From assembly GCF_048269565.1 (NCBI RefSeq), contig NZ_JBLXIK010000004.1, positions 200,464 through 264,463 on the forward strand: DNA of 64,000 bases. Direction: 5' to 3'. Positions 18,714-27,889 of this stretch are shown here, piece after piece (the stretch's first letter is position 1; the number at the start of each line of letters is the position of its first letter). The notes beneath the pieces were generated by a model. That model was not told where the DNA came from. It did not search any database and worked only from the letters and a program-made list of their open reading frames with translations. Origin of the DNA: Maricaulis sp048269565 (lineage in GTDB: Bacteria > Pseudomonadota > Alphaproteobacteria > Caulobacterales > Maricaulaceae). The position numbers and the translations under genes were made by a program.

Positions 18714-19496
18714 ATGGGCAAGGCGTCAGGCGTGACCGCGGCAGTGGTGTTGATCGGCGATGAGGTTCTCTCGGGCCGCACCCAGGACAAGAACCTGCAG
18801 CAGATCGCGCAATTCCTGGCGCCGCTGGGGATCAATGTCATCGAATGCCGCACCATTCCGGACGATGCCGATGTGATCGCCGACACCGTCAACACGCTGC
18901 GGGCCAAGGCCGATTATGTCTTCACCACCGGCGGTATCGGCCCGACCCATGACGACATCACCGCCGACAGTATCGCCGCCGCTTTCGGCGTCGGCATCGA
19001 TATCCGCCATGATGCGCTGGAGGTGATCGAGCACTGGTATGCCAAGACCAAGACGCCGCTGACCGAGAGCCGCAAGCGCATGGCGCGCATCCCCGACGGC
19101 GCGAGCCTGATCGTCAATCCGGTCACCGGCGCGCCCGGCTTCCAGGTCGAAAACGTCTTCGTGATGGCCGGCGTGCCCTCGATCACGCGCGGCATGCTGG
19201 AAGATGTCGCCCATCGCCTGCATGGCGGCGCCGTCACCCGCTCGCGCTCGGTCAAGGCCGACAATCTGCGCGAAGGCGATATCGCCATTCCGCTCGGCGA
19301 GATGCAGGCGCGCTATCCGCAGGTCTCGATCGGCAGCTATCCGTATTTCCTCGAGGTCAGCCAGGGCGAAGTGAAGCGCGGCACCCATCTCGTCGCCCGC
19401 TCGACCGACGACGCCGCGCTCGATGCCGTCATCGGCGAGATCGCGGCGATGGTGGCGGCGCTGGGTTTTGACGGGCGGATCGATCCGGAGGATTGA
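18714..19496 (+). CDS. Molybdopterin-binding (CinA N-terminal-like) protein
   Basis: A 260-residue protein with the MoCF_biosynth fold. VVLIGDEVLSGRTQDKN and FTTGGIGPTHDDIT are the molybdopterin-binding loops. It lacks the C-terminal nicotinamide-nucleotide amidase domain of full CinA, so it corresponds to the short stand-alone class common in alphaproteobacteria. Its substrate is unproven. It is divergent from sfsA with a 64-base gap. Confidence 0.88.
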   Translation: MGKASGVTAAVVLIGDEVLSGRTQDKNLQQIAQFLAPLGINVIECRTIPDDADVIADTVNTLRAKADYVFTTGGIGPTHDDITADSIAAAFGVGIDIRHDALEVIEHWYAKTKTPLTESRKRMARIPDGASLIVNPVTGAPGFQVENVFVMAGVPSITRGMLEDVAHRLHGGAVTRSRSVKADNLREGDIAIPLGEMQARYPQVSIGSYPYFLEVSQGEVKRGTHLVARSTDDAALDAVIGEIAAMVAALGFDGRIDPED

Positions 19497-19549
19497 GGCG
19501 CGACATCATCGCGCTTGCTATCGCGGCCTGACGGCAGCCTGATACCGGC

Positions 19550-22300
19550 ATGACATCCCCCCTGCCCAAGACATCAACAGCGGACAGCACTGTCGCCAGC
19601 CCGGAGGCCCGCGCCTGGCACGCCCTGCCACCGGACGAGGCGGCAAAGCTGTTGCACAGCGATGCCGAGTCCGGGCTCAGCGCCGAAGAGGCGGCCCGGC
19701 GATTGGAGCGCTACGGGCCCAATGCCTTCGAAGCCCGCGAGACACTGCGCTGGCCCGTGATGCTGGCGCGCCAGTTCAAGGACGTGCTGATCATCATCCT
19801 GCTCGCGGCTGCCGCTGTTTCCGCGGCGCTCGGCGATCCGGTCGATGCCGTCGCGATCCTGGCGATTGTCAGTCTCAATGCCGCGCTCGGCTTTTTCCAG
19901 GAATACCGCGCCGAACGGGCGCTGGCGGCGCTGAAACGTCTGCTGGCGCCGAGTTGCCGGGTCATTCGCGACGGGGTCAGCCGGCAGATGGATGCGAGCC
20001 AGCTGGTGCCGGGCGATCTGGTGCGGTTGCAGCCGGGCGATCACACCCCGGCCGATCTGCGTCTGGTCGAGGCGCGCGATCTGGCGATCGATGAATCTGC
20101 CCTGACCGGGGAGTCGCACGCCGCGGACAAGCTCCCGGCCTCGGTGGAGGAAGACGCCGCCATCGCCGAGCGCCGTTCCATCGCCTATGCCGGCGGGCTG
20201 GTGGTGCGCGGACGCGCCACCGGACTGGTCACCGCGACCGGTTATGCGACCCAGTTCGGGCGTATCGCCTTGCTGGCGACCTCGATCGACCGCGATATCA
20301 CCCCGCTGCAAAAGCGGCTGGCGCGTCTCGGCGCCCGGCTCGGCATGATCGCGGCGGCGGTCGCGGCCGTGCTGGCGCTGAGCGGTTTCCTGCTCGGGCG
20401 CGATGCGCTGGAGATGTTCCTGACCGGCGTCGCGCTGGCTGTGGCGATGGTGCCCGAGGGCCTGCCCGCTGTCGTGACCCTGACCCTGGCGCTCGGCGTG
20501 CGCGCGATGGCGCGGCGCAATGCGTTGGTACGCCGCCTGCCGGCCGCCGAGACGCTGGGGGCGGCGACGATTATCTGTTCCGACAAGACCGGCACGCTCA
20601 CCCATGGCGAGATGGCGGTGACGCAGGTGTGGACGCCGCAGGATGGTGATGGCCCCGGAGTCGGGATCGGCGGCGCCGGCTATGAGCCCAGCGGTGCGTT
20701 CAAGGCGCATGGCCATATCATTGATCCGGATAATCATCCCGGCCTGATGGCCCTGCTTGAGGCCGGTCTGATCTGCAATCATGCGCGGGTGTTCGAGCGC
20801 GACGGGTTGTGGCGGCTCGATGGCGAACCGACCGAAGGCGCCCTGGTGACGGCGGCGCTCAAGGCGGGCCTGGATCGGCCCTCGACGGCGCATGCCCGTG
20901 AAATCCCCTTCAGCTCGGCACGCAAGCGCATGAGCCTGATCATCCCGGCCGGCGATTGCGCCAAGGTCTATCTCAAGGGCGCGCCGGAAGAAGTGCTGGC
21001 GCGTTGCAGCAGCGTGTTCGATGGCGGGGCGGATGTGCCGCTGGACGCGGACGGCGTGCAGGACCTGCACCGGGTGTTCGAAGGCATGGCCGAACGCGGT
21101 TTGCGCGTCCTGGCCGTCGCGCGCAAGACCACGGCCGACCCGCACGCGCCCGATGCCGAAATCGAGCGCGATCTCACCTTTCTGGGCTTTTTTGGCGTCA
21201 TGGATCCGCCGCGCGAGGAAGTGCCGACCGCGATTGCGCGGGCCCATACCGCCGGTCTGCGCGTGGTGATGATCACAGGCGATGCTCCGGCGACGGCGCT
21301 GGCGGTGGCGCACAGTATCGGCCTTGATGCCCGGTCTGCCTTGACCGGCGTTGAGCTCGACGCGATGCAGGATGCCGCCCTGCTGCGCGCCATCCATGAC
21401 GGCGCCGTGTTCTCGCGCGTGGCACCGGAGCACAAGCTGCGTCTGGTCGAGATCCTGCAGCGTGATGGCGAGATCGTTGCCATGACCGGCGATGGCGTCA
21501 ATGACGCGCCGGCGCTGAAGCGTGCCGATATTGGCGTCGCCATGGGCATACGCGGCACCGATGCGGCCAAGGATGCGGCTGAAATGGTGCTGATGGACGA
21601 TAATTTCGCCACCATTATCGGTGCGGTCGAGGAGGGGCGGCGGCAATACGCCAATATCCGCAAATTCGTCCGCTATCTCCTCTCCTCCAACATGGCCGAA
21701 CTCATTGCCATCGGCGCGGCCCTGCTGATGGGCTGGCCGCTGATCCTGCTGCCGGTGCAGGTGTTGTGGATGAATCTGGTCACCGACGGGCCCACCGCGC
21801 TGGCGCTGGGGATCGAGCGGGCCGACCGCGATCTGATGCGCCATCCGCCGGCCGCGGCCGATGCCGCCGTGGTCAGCCGCGGCGGGCTCGTCGTGGTGAT
21901 CCTGCTGGCGAGCTATATGGGGCTGGCCTCGCTGTGGCTGTTCCAGGATGCGCTGGCGCGCGGCGAGAGCCTGCTCTACGCGCAGACGCTGGTCTTTACC
22001 GGGCTGATCGTGTTCGAGAAGACCAATGTGCTCAATTTCCGCTCCCTCGACCGGCCACTGGCGTTGATTGGCCTGTTCTCCAATCCCTGGCTCTTGCTGG
22101 CGATCGCCGTCTCGATCGCGCTGCAGCTGGGCGCGGTCTACTGGCCGCCGCTGCAGCTGGTGCTGCATTCGGTGCCGCTGGACGGGGCGGCGTGGCAGCG
22201 TATCCTGTTGCTGGCGGTCCCGATCCTGCTGGTGCCTGAACTCGTCAAGGGGCTGGGCGTGTTCGTCACGGCGCGCGCGGCGATGAACAAGACGCCTTGA
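19550..22300 (+). CDS. P2-type cation-transporting ATPase
   Basis: A 916-residue P-type ATPase. Domains in order: N-terminal cation-ATPase segment, TM1-2, actuator domain with TGES at residues 186-189, TM3-4 with MVPEGLP, the phosphorylation site DKTGT with Asp345, the nucleotide domain, TGDGVNDAP around 646-654, and six C-terminal TM segments. The PEGLP in TM4 and NLVTD in TM6 are the pattern of calcium-type (P2A) pumps; sodium or proton specificity cannot be excluded. It is probably an inner-membrane exporter of calcium or a related cation. Confidence 0.92.
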   Translation: MTSPLPKTSTADSTVASPEARAWHALPPDEAAKLLHSDAESGLSAEEAARRLERYGPNAFEARETLRWPVMLARQFKDVLIIILLAAAAVSAALGDPVDAVAILAIVSLNAALGFFQEYRAERALAALKRLLAPSCRVIRDGVSRQMDASQLVPGDLVRLQPGDHTPADLRLVEARDLAIDESALTGESHAADKLPASVEEDAAIAERRSIAYAGGLVVRGRATGLVTATGYATQFGRIALLATSIDRDITPLQKRLARLGARLGMIAAAVAAVLALSGFLLGRDALEMFLTGVALAVAMVPEGLPAVVTLTLALGVRAMARRNALVRRLPAAETLGAATIICSDKTGTLTHGEMAVTQVWTPQDGDGPGVGIGGAGYEPSGAFKAHGHIIDPDNHPGLMALLEAGLICNHARVFERDGLWRLDGEPTEGALVTAALKAGLDRPSTAHAREIPFSSARKRMSLIIPAGDCAKVYLKGAPEEVLARCSSVFDGGADVPLDADGVQDLHRVFEGMAERGLRVLAVARKTTADPHAPDAEIERDLTFLGFFGVMDPPREEVPTAIARAHTAGLRVVMITGDAPATALAVAHSIGLDARSALTGVELDAMQDAALLRAIHDGAVFSRVAPEHKLRLVEILQRDGEIVAMTGDGVNDAPALKRADIGVAMGIRGTDAAKDAAEMVLMDDNFATIIGAVEEGRRQYANIRKFVRYLLSSNMAELIAIGAALLMGWPLILLPVQVLWMNLVTDGPTALALGIERADRDLMRHPPAAADAAVVSRGGLVVVILLASYMGLASLWLFQDALARGESLLYAQTLVFTGLIVFEKTNVLNFRSLDRPLALIGLFSNPWLLLAIAVSIALQLGAVYWPPLQLVLHSVPLDGAAWQRILLLAVPILLVPELVKGLGVFVTARAAMNKTP

Positions 22301-22379
22301 GATCGCCCCGTTCTCGCCTTGCCTCCGATCAATTCGTGCGTGCAAATGCCGGAGCTGGGAACGGGAAGGGGAGACTTGC

Positions 22380-24188
22380 ATGACACGGAATCTGAAAATG
22401 GGCACCGCGCTCGCTGCGCTGGTTGCCGCCACCTCGATACAGTCGGCGCCGATGGCGCTGGCCCGGGACGAGGCGGCCAAGCAGGAATTGCTCGACGCCA
22501 TCCCCGCCGCCTGCCGCAATCGCGGGCGCGATGGTGTCGGTCTGCGCGAACAGGTCAGCGTGACCGGCTCGCGCCTGATCGCCGGCGCGGTCCAGGCCGA
22601 AGCGCCGCAGCCGTCACCGCCGCCACCCCCGCCGCCACCGCCGCCACCGCACTCTTCGGTGGCACAGGCCGACATGATGGCGCCGCCGCAGGAGCAGAAC
22701 ATGCGCGGCTATGCGCCACTGCCGGTGATGCCGCATCCGGGCAATGTCGACCGCGAACGCTATGAGCATGTCGAGCTCAACACCGTGCACGCGACCGCCG
22801 AGGAACCGGTCTCGACCTTCTCGATCGATGTCGACACCGCCAGCTATGCCGTCGTGCGTGACTATCTCAATGACTGCAACCTGCCGCCCCAGGATGCGGT
22901 GCGCGTCGAGGAGATGGTCAATTATTTCGATTACGACTACGCGCTGCCCGAAAGCATGGACGAGCCCTTCGCGGCCCGGGTCCAGGTGACGCCCAATCCG
23001 TGGAAACCGGCGACGCAGCTGATGCATGTCTCGGTGCAGGGCTATGAGCTGGTGCCCGAGGAGCGTCCGCGCGCCAATCTGGTCTTCCTGATCGATGTCT
23101 CCGGCTCGATGAATTCGCCCGATAAACTGCCGCTCGCCGTGCAGGCGATGCATTTGCTGGTCGATGAACTCGATCCCGACGATACCGTCGCCATCGTGGT
23201 CTATGCCGGTGCAGCCGGGGCCGTGCTCGAGCCGACCCAGGCCCGCGATGCGCGCCAGATCCACGAGGCCCTGGACCGCATGCGGGCCGGCGGATCGACC
23301 GCCGGCGGGGCCGGTCTGTCACTGGCCTATGACCTCGCGGAACGCAATTTCGATCCCGAGGCGGTCAATCGCGTCATGCTTCTGACCGATGGCGATTTCA
23401 ATGTCGGCGTCACCCAGAACGAGCGGCTTGAGGATTTCGTCGCCCGCAAGCGCGACAGTGGCATCTATCTCTCGGTGATGGGCTTTGGTCGCGGCAATTA
23501 CAACGACGCCATGATGCAGACCATCGCCCAGGCCGGCAATGGCACCGCCGCCTATATCGACAGCCGGGCCGAGGCGCGGCGCATGCTGGTCGAGGAAAGC
23601 TCGAGCGCGCTGTTCCCGATCGCCAATGACGTCAAGATCCAGGTCGAGTTCAACCCGGCCCGCATCGCTGAGTACCGTCTGATCGGCTATGAGACGCGCA
23701 TGCTCGAACGCGCCGATTTCAACAATGACGCGGTCGATGCCGGCGAGGTCGGGTCCGGCCATGCTGTCACCGCCATCTATGAGATTGCGGCGCCGGGTTC
23801 TGAAGGCGCGCTGATCGATCCGCTGCGCTATGGCGAAGCGCCGGCGGCCGCATCAGACCTGTCATCGGAATACGGCCTGCTGCGCATTCGCTACAAGCAT
23901 CCCGGCGAGGATGAGAGCAATCTGATCGAGCGGCCGGTGACGCCCGCCGATGCGGTCACCGATTTCGCGGCGGCGGACCAGGAAACCCGCTTCTCGATCG
24001 AGGTCGCCGGTTTCGCGCAAATGCTGCGCGGCGATCCCTATCTGCGTGAGGGTTATGGCTATGACCAGATCCTCGACGGCGCCAGCGCAGCGCTGGGTCC
24101 GGACGAATACGGCCATCGCGACGAATTCCTCGAACTCGTCCGCATTGCCCGCTATGCCGCCAATGCCGAGGGTCAGACGGCGGAATAG
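22380..24188 (+). CDS. Exported von Willebrand factor A domain protein (YfbK-like)
   Basis: A 602-residue protein with a signal peptide (residues 1-28) and a proline-rich linker around residues 80-95. It then has the N-terminal vWF_A-associated domain (VSTFSIDVDTASYAVVRDYL), a VWA domain whose metal site is visible as DVSGSMNS with LLTDGDFNVG, and a DUF3520-type C-terminus. Family members are periplasmic or surface proteins of unknown role. Oddly, the region before the linker contains QVSVTGSRL, which looks like the TonB-box context of TonB-dependent receptors. It lies 79 bases after the ATPase gene. Confidence 0.88.
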   Translation: MTRNLKMGTALAALVAATSIQSAPMALARDEAAKQELLDAIPAACRNRGRDGVGLREQVSVTGSRLIAGAVQAEAPQPSPPPPPPPPPPPHSSVAQADMMAPPQEQNMRGYAPLPVMPHPGNVDRERYEHVELNTVHATAEEPVSTFSIDVDTASYAVVRDYLNDCNLPPQDAVRVEEMVNYFDYDYALPESMDEPFAARVQVTPNPWKPATQLMHVSVQGYELVPEERPRANLVFLIDVSGSMNSPDKLPLAVQAMHLLVDELDPDDTVAIVVYAGAAGAVLEPTQARDARQIHEALDRMRAGGSTAGGAGLSLAYDLAERNFDPEAVNRVMLLTDGDFNVGVTQNERLEDFVARKRDSGIYLSVMGFGRGNYNDAMMQTIAQAGNGTAAYIDSRAEARRMLVEESSSALFPIANDVKIQVEFNPARIAEYRLIGYETRMLERADFNNDAVDAGEVGSGHAVTAIYEIAAPGSEGALIDPLRYGEAPAAASDLSSEYGLLRIRYKHPGEDESNLIERPVTPADAVTDFAAADQETRFSIEVAGFAQMLRGDPYLREGYGYDQILDGASAALGPDEYGHRDEFLELVRIARYAANAEGQTAE

Positions 24189-24218
24189 CCCGCCCGGCAG
24201 CCGGATGTGATGAAAAGC

Positions 24219-24250
24219 GAGCCGTGCCCGATGGGTGCGGCTCTCTTTCT
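24219..24250 (+). terminator. Intrinsic terminator after the VWA gene
   Basis: GAGCCG and CGGCTC close an 11-bp stem (with two wobble pairs and a GAT loop), followed by TCTTTCT, 30 bases after the stop codon. Confidence 0.75.
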
Positions 24251-24336
24251 GGCTGCGGTGATGCAGCGGCGGCAAGCCGGTGAATTGCCCGCTGGCCTCG
24301 CGCCAAACCCCGTGTAGGATCGCGCCTCGGCGCCGT

Positions 24337-24422
24337 GCGGGCGTGGCGGAATGGTAGACGCAACAGACTTAAAATCTGTCGATTGAAAGATCGTGCCGGT
24401 TCGAGTCCGGCCGCCCGCACCA
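24337..24422 (+). tRNA. tRNA-Leu (anticodon UAA)
   Basis: A class II tRNA of 86 bases including an encoded CCA. The acceptor arms GCGGGCG and CGCCCGC pair perfectly; the anticodon stem ACAGA/TCTGT closes a CTTAAAA loop with anticodon TAA; a long variable arm (CGATTGAAAGATCG) and a GGTTCGAGTCC T-arm are present. It decodes UUA. It is immediately followed by the 91-bp repeat array. Confidence 0.97.
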
Positions 24423-24455
24423 GCCTTCGCTGCGAAGTGGCGAAGGCTGTCACGC

Positions 24456-24873
24456 CATAGCCCGAAGGGCGAAGGCGGACCGCTCGTCATCTCGCAGCTA
24501 CGGCCGGGCGAGCCCCAACGCCAAGTCCTCTGACGGAGTAGCGCCTCATAGCCCGAAGGGCGAAGGCGGACTGCTCGCGATCTCGCAGCTACGGCCGGGC
24601 GAGCCCCAACGCCAAGTCCTCTGACGGAGTAGCGCCTCATAGCCCGAAGGGCGAAGGCGGACCGCTCGTCATCTCGCAGCTACGGCCGGGCGAGCCCCAA
24701 CGCCAAGTCCTCTGATGGAGTAGCGCCTCATAGCCCGAAGGGCGAAGGCGGACCGCTCGCCATCTCGCAGCTACGGCCGGGCGAGCCCCAACATCCAGTC
24801 CTCTGACGGCGTGGCGTCTCATAGCCCGAAGGGCGAAGGCGGACCGCTCGTCATCTCGCAGCCATGGCCGGGC
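24456..24873. repeat. Five-copy 91-bp tandem repeat downstream of tRNA-Leu
   Basis: Units begin with CATAGCCCGAAGGGCGAAGG at 24456, 24547, 24638, 24729 and 24820, an exact 91-base period. The first three units are nearly identical, the fourth diverges towards its end and the fifth is truncated at about 54 bases. Each unit contains the short hairpin GCCCGAAGGGC. The period is not a multiple of three, so the array does not encode a periodic protein. The sequence between the tRNA and unit 1 (CCTTCGCTGCGAAGTGGCGAAGG) has a related hairpin. Confidence 0.9.
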
Positions 24874-24958
24874 AATCCCGCCTCCGCTGCGACGCTACGC
24901 CTCTTGAGACAGCCGGCCCGCTGGTGCACTGTGACGGCCTTCACTCAAAGGTTTCCCG

Positions 24959-26095
24959 ATGCGCCCCTACCTCTTCTCTTTCAAAATCGGTGGTGTGGTC
25001 GTTCGCGCCGAGCCGTCCTGGTTGTTTCTGGCCCTGCTGGTCGGCTGGTCGCTGGCTGTTGGTTTCTTTCCGGACCAGAACGCGGCGCTGGAGACATCGA
25101 CCTATGTCTTCATGGCGATCCTTGGCGTGTTCGGACTGACCTTCTCGATTATCGCGCACGAACTCTCCCATACCTTTGTCGGCCGCGCCTTCGGCATGCC
25201 GATCAACCGGGTGACGCTGTTCATGTTCGGCGGCGCGGCCGAGCTGGAGGAAGAGCCGAAAACGCCGATGACCGAACTGGTGATGGCGCTGGCGGGGCCG
25301 TTGATGAGCCTGTTGCTGGCGCTGGTCTTCAGCCAGCTGGCCGGGCTGGACATGACCGGCGGGCCGCAGGCGCCGCTGGCGATGGTGCTGGCCTATCTCG
25401 GCCTGATCAATCTTCTGCTGGCGCTGTTCAACATGCTGCCGGCCTTCCCGCTCGATGGCGGGCGCGTGCTGCGGGCCATCCTCTGGATGGCCGGCGGTGA
25501 TCGCCGCCGCGCGACCCGCTGGGCCAGCCTGGCCGGCGAGGCCTTCGCGGTCTTCTTTATCGTCGCCGGTATTTTCGTGTTGCTCTCGACCGGCTCGCTC
25601 GGCGGGCTGTGGTGGGTGCTGATCGGGCTGTTCCTGCGGTCGGCCGCGAAGTCCTCGCGTGTCGAGCTGGAGACCCGCGTGGCGCTGGGCGAGGTGCGTG
25701 CGGCCGATCTGGTGACGCCGGGGATCGAGACCGCCGATGCGGGCATGAGCGTGGCCGACTTCATCGCCGACAAGCTTGTGCGCCATCACCGCGACTGGTT
25801 TGCCGTCACCGAGTCGGGCCGTCTGGTGGGCAGCGCCGGCCTGGCCGAGGCACAGGCCGTGCCGGTGGCTGCGCGGGCCGGCACGCCGCTGGCCAGTATT
25901 GCCGTGCGGCCGGGCCCCCAGCATCTGCTGCCCGCCGGCGCCCGCGCTGACCAGGCCTTCGCCCAGATGCAGCGCCATCACCTGCAGCGCCTCTTCCTCG
26001 TCGACGGGGACCACTTTATCGGCGTGCTCTCGCTGGCCGACCTGCTGGAATATGCCCGCCTGCGCAATCTGTTCGCCGACGCGCAGCTGGGCTAG
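24959..26095 (+). CDS. Site-2 protease (M50) family protein with CBS domains
   Basis: A 378-residue intramembrane zinc metalloprotease. The zinc motif HELSH is at residues 67-71 within a membrane segment and the third ligand is in FPLDGGR at 163-169. About six hydrophobic segments precede residue 225, followed by a cytoplasmic CBS pair (residues about 235-370). This is the Rip3/S2P-CBS class, thought to respond to nucleotide or membrane cues; its substrate is unknown. The ATG at 24959 starts the family similarity. Confidence 0.9.
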   Translation: MRPYLFSFKIGGVVVRAEPSWLFLALLVGWSLAVGFFPDQNAALETSTYVFMAILGVFGLTFSIIAHELSHTFVGRAFGMPINRVTLFMFGGAAELEEEPKTPMTELVMALAGPLMSLLLALVFSQLAGLDMTGGPQAPLAMVLAYLGLINLLLALFNMLPAFPLDGGRVLRAILWMAGGDRRRATRWASLAGEAFAVFFIVAGIFVLLSTGSLGGLWWVLIGLFLRSAAKSSRVELETRVALGEVRAADLVTPGIETADAGMSVADFIADKLVRHHRDWFAVTESGRLVGSAGLAEAQAVPVAARAGTPLASIAVRPGPQHLLPAGARADQAFAQMQRHHLQRLFLVDGDHFIGVLSLADLLEYARLRNLFADAQLG

Positions 26096-26114
26096 CGCCC
26101 GGCGTTAGCCCAGC
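26086..26114. terminator. Bidirectional hairpin across two convergent stop codons
   Basis: GCTGGGCTA and TAGCCCAGC form a 9-bp stem with an 11-nt loop. The TAG stop of the M50 gene and the stop of the convergent chemotaxis receptor gene both lie in the stem, so one hairpin probably protects both transcript ends. Confidence 0.6.
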
Positions 26115-27592
26115 GCCTGCGCCGCCTCGCGGACATTGCGCGTCGCGGTATCGATGCTCTGGCTTGCCGTGGCGATGCCGCGAATGCCGGAGGCGATCTG
26201 GTCCACGCCGGCTGCGACTTCCTGCATATTGCCCGAGATTTCCCGTGTGACGCAGGACTGTTCCTCGACCGCGCTGGCCACCGAGGATGCGACCTCGTCG
26301 ATCTCGGCAATGGTCTTGCTGATCGAGGCAATGGCGTCGACCGCGTCATTGGTGGCTTTCTGGACGTGGGAGATCTGGGCCGCGATACCGTCTGTTGCCT
26401 TGGCGGTCTGGTTGGCCAGTCCCTTCACTTCCGACGCGACGACGGCAAATCCCTTGCCCGCCTCACCGGCGCGCGCGGCCTCGATGGTGGCGTTGAGGGC
26501 GAGCAGATTGGTCTGTTCGGAAATGTCATTGATCAGGGAGATGACCTCATTGATCCGCCGCGCCGATTCGGCGAGGCCGCCCATCACATCGCTGGTCTGA
26601 TTGGCCATGGTGACCGCATTGCGGGTGATTTCCGTCGCGCGGACCAACTGGCTGCCGATTTCATTGGCCGAAGCGGCCATTTCCTCGATGCCCGCCGCAA
26701 TCGATTGCACCGCAGCGGAGGTCTGTTCCGAGGTCGAGGACACGGTGGTTGCCTGGTCAGCCGCCTGGCTGACGCTGTTGCCGATACCGTCGAGATCGGC
26801 ACCGATGCTCTTTTGCGCGGCAGCGCGTTGCTGGCGCAATTGCACCTGGGCTGTGATGTCGGTCGCGAACTTGATGACGCGGTAGACCTTGCCATTCATG
26901 TCGCGGATCGGATTGTAGACGGCCTGGATCCAGACCTCGCGGCCGCCCTTGCCGATGCGCAGGAATTCGGCGGCCTGGTACTGGCCGTCACGCAAGGCGC
27001 TCCAGAAGGCCTGGTAGGCGTCACCATCCCGCTCGCTGGCCGGGACGAACATCGAGTGGTGCTGGCCCGCGATCTCGTCGAGCTCATAGCCGAGGGCGGC
27101 GAGGAAATTGGCATTGGCTGTGAGGATCGTGCCGTCAAGCTCGAACTCGATCACGGCCTGTGAACTCTGGATCGCCGCGATCTGCCCCTGGGCGTGGGCG
27201 GCGTCGAGCTTTTGCTGCGTGATGTCGGTGGCGAATTTGACAACCTTCGTGACCTTCCCGGACCGGTCGAGGATCGGATTGTAGCTGGCCTGGATCCAGA
27301 TTTCCCGCCCGCCCTTGGCGATGCGCCTGAATTCTGCCGCCTTGAAATCACCCTGCTGCAGATCGGCCCAGAACTGGTGATAGGCGGGCGAGTTGCGTTC
27401 GGCGGGGTCGACAAACAGGCTGTGGTGCTGGCCGCGAAGCTCCGCGAGGGAATAGCCCATGGCATTGAGGAAATTGGAATTGGCCGTGAGGATGGTTCCG
27501 TCGGGCTTGAACTCGATGATGGCGAGCGAACGGCCCAGCGCGTCGAGCGTGGCGCGGGCGTCGCCGCCGCCGGAATTCAGGATGGACTTCAT
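26105..27592 (-). CDS. Soluble methyl-accepting chemotaxis protein with two PAS domains
   Basis: A 495-residue chemoreceptor without transmembrane segments. Two PAS-PAC repeats occupy about residues 18-130 and 140-255 and are clearly duplicated (both have NFL, GQHHS, FW.L..G, GGRE.WIQA.YNPI). The C-terminal signalling domain has the highly conserved hairpin tip EQTNLLALNATIEAARAGE. It is probably a cytoplasmic redox, oxygen or ligand sensor of the Aer2/BdlA type, feeding a CheA complex encoded elsewhere. It is monocistronic. Confidence 0.92.
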   Translation of the reverse strand: MKSILNSGGGDARATLDALGRSLAIIEFKPDGTILTANSNFLNAMGYSLAELRGQHHSLFVDPAERNSPAYHQFWADLQQGDFKAAEFRRIAKGGREIWIQASYNPILDRSGKVTKVVKFATDITQQKLDAAHAQGQIAAIQSSQAVIEFELDGTILTANANFLAALGYELDEIAGQHHSMFVPASERDGDAYQAFWSALRDGQYQAAEFLRIGKGGREVWIQAVYNPIRDMNGKVYRVIKFATDITAQVQLRQQRAAAQKSIGADLDGIGNSVSQAADQATTVSSTSEQTSAAVQSIAAGIEEMAASANEIGSQLVRATEITRNAVTMANQTSDVMGGLAESARRINEVISLINDISEQTNLLALNATIEAARAGEAGKGFAVVASEVKGLANQTAKATDGIAAQISHVQKATNDAVDAIASISKTIAEIDEVASSVASAVEEQSCVTREISGNMQEVAAGVDQIASGIRGIATASQSIDTATRNVREAAQALG

Positions 27593-27889
27593 GATGCTTC
27601 CCCTTGCCGCGGCCCTGTATCGGACCCGCTTGGGGCGCAGTAGGGGGGAGTTTTGGTTAACGAAACGCTTCGGAAAAACACGAAAAATAGTCGTAGATAC
27701 TTAAAATCAAACAGAAAAACACTTCTAAGCGGCGTTAACTTTACGATGCCCGCCTGACGTGCAAGCCGGGTGTTGACTGCACGATCCGGTTGAATGCCGG
27801 CGGGTGGCCCGTTGTGCGCGCGCTGCCCGGAATCGGCGGACCGCCCCCTTGGAGCCACGGGGCGGTCCGCCAGACCGGGTCGGTCAGGC
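27593..27889. other. Intergenic region with AT-rich promoter stretch and a GC hairpin
   Basis: No gene is seen. The part next to the receptor gene (27640-27750) is unusually AT-rich for the window and probably holds its promoter. At 27835-27871 the arms GGCGGACCGCCCC and GGGGCGGTCCGCC form a perfect 13-bp stem with an 11-nt loop, 19 bases beyond the stop of the TonB receptor gene on the minus strand; no U-tract follows, so it is a probable but not classical terminator. Confidence 0.6.

Noticed and set aside
19574..22702. 1042-codon open frame on the minus strand
   Set aside because: It is antisense to the P-type ATPase, whose motifs are complete. The predicted protein is Arg/Gln/His-rich without any family pattern, as expected of a frame kept open by high GC.
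24459..24822. Repeat-derived minus-strand reading frames with similar peptides
   Set aside because: They come from the 91-bp array in different frames, have no ribosome-binding sites and no counterpart family.
24456..24873. Possible CRISPR array
   Set aside because: The 91-bp units are repeated along nearly their whole length; there are no short repeats with unique spacers and no cas genes.
24337..24958. Integrated element at tRNA-Leu
   Set aside because: No integrase, excisionase or direct repeat of the tRNA 3' end was seen; genes on both sides look like ordinary chromosome.
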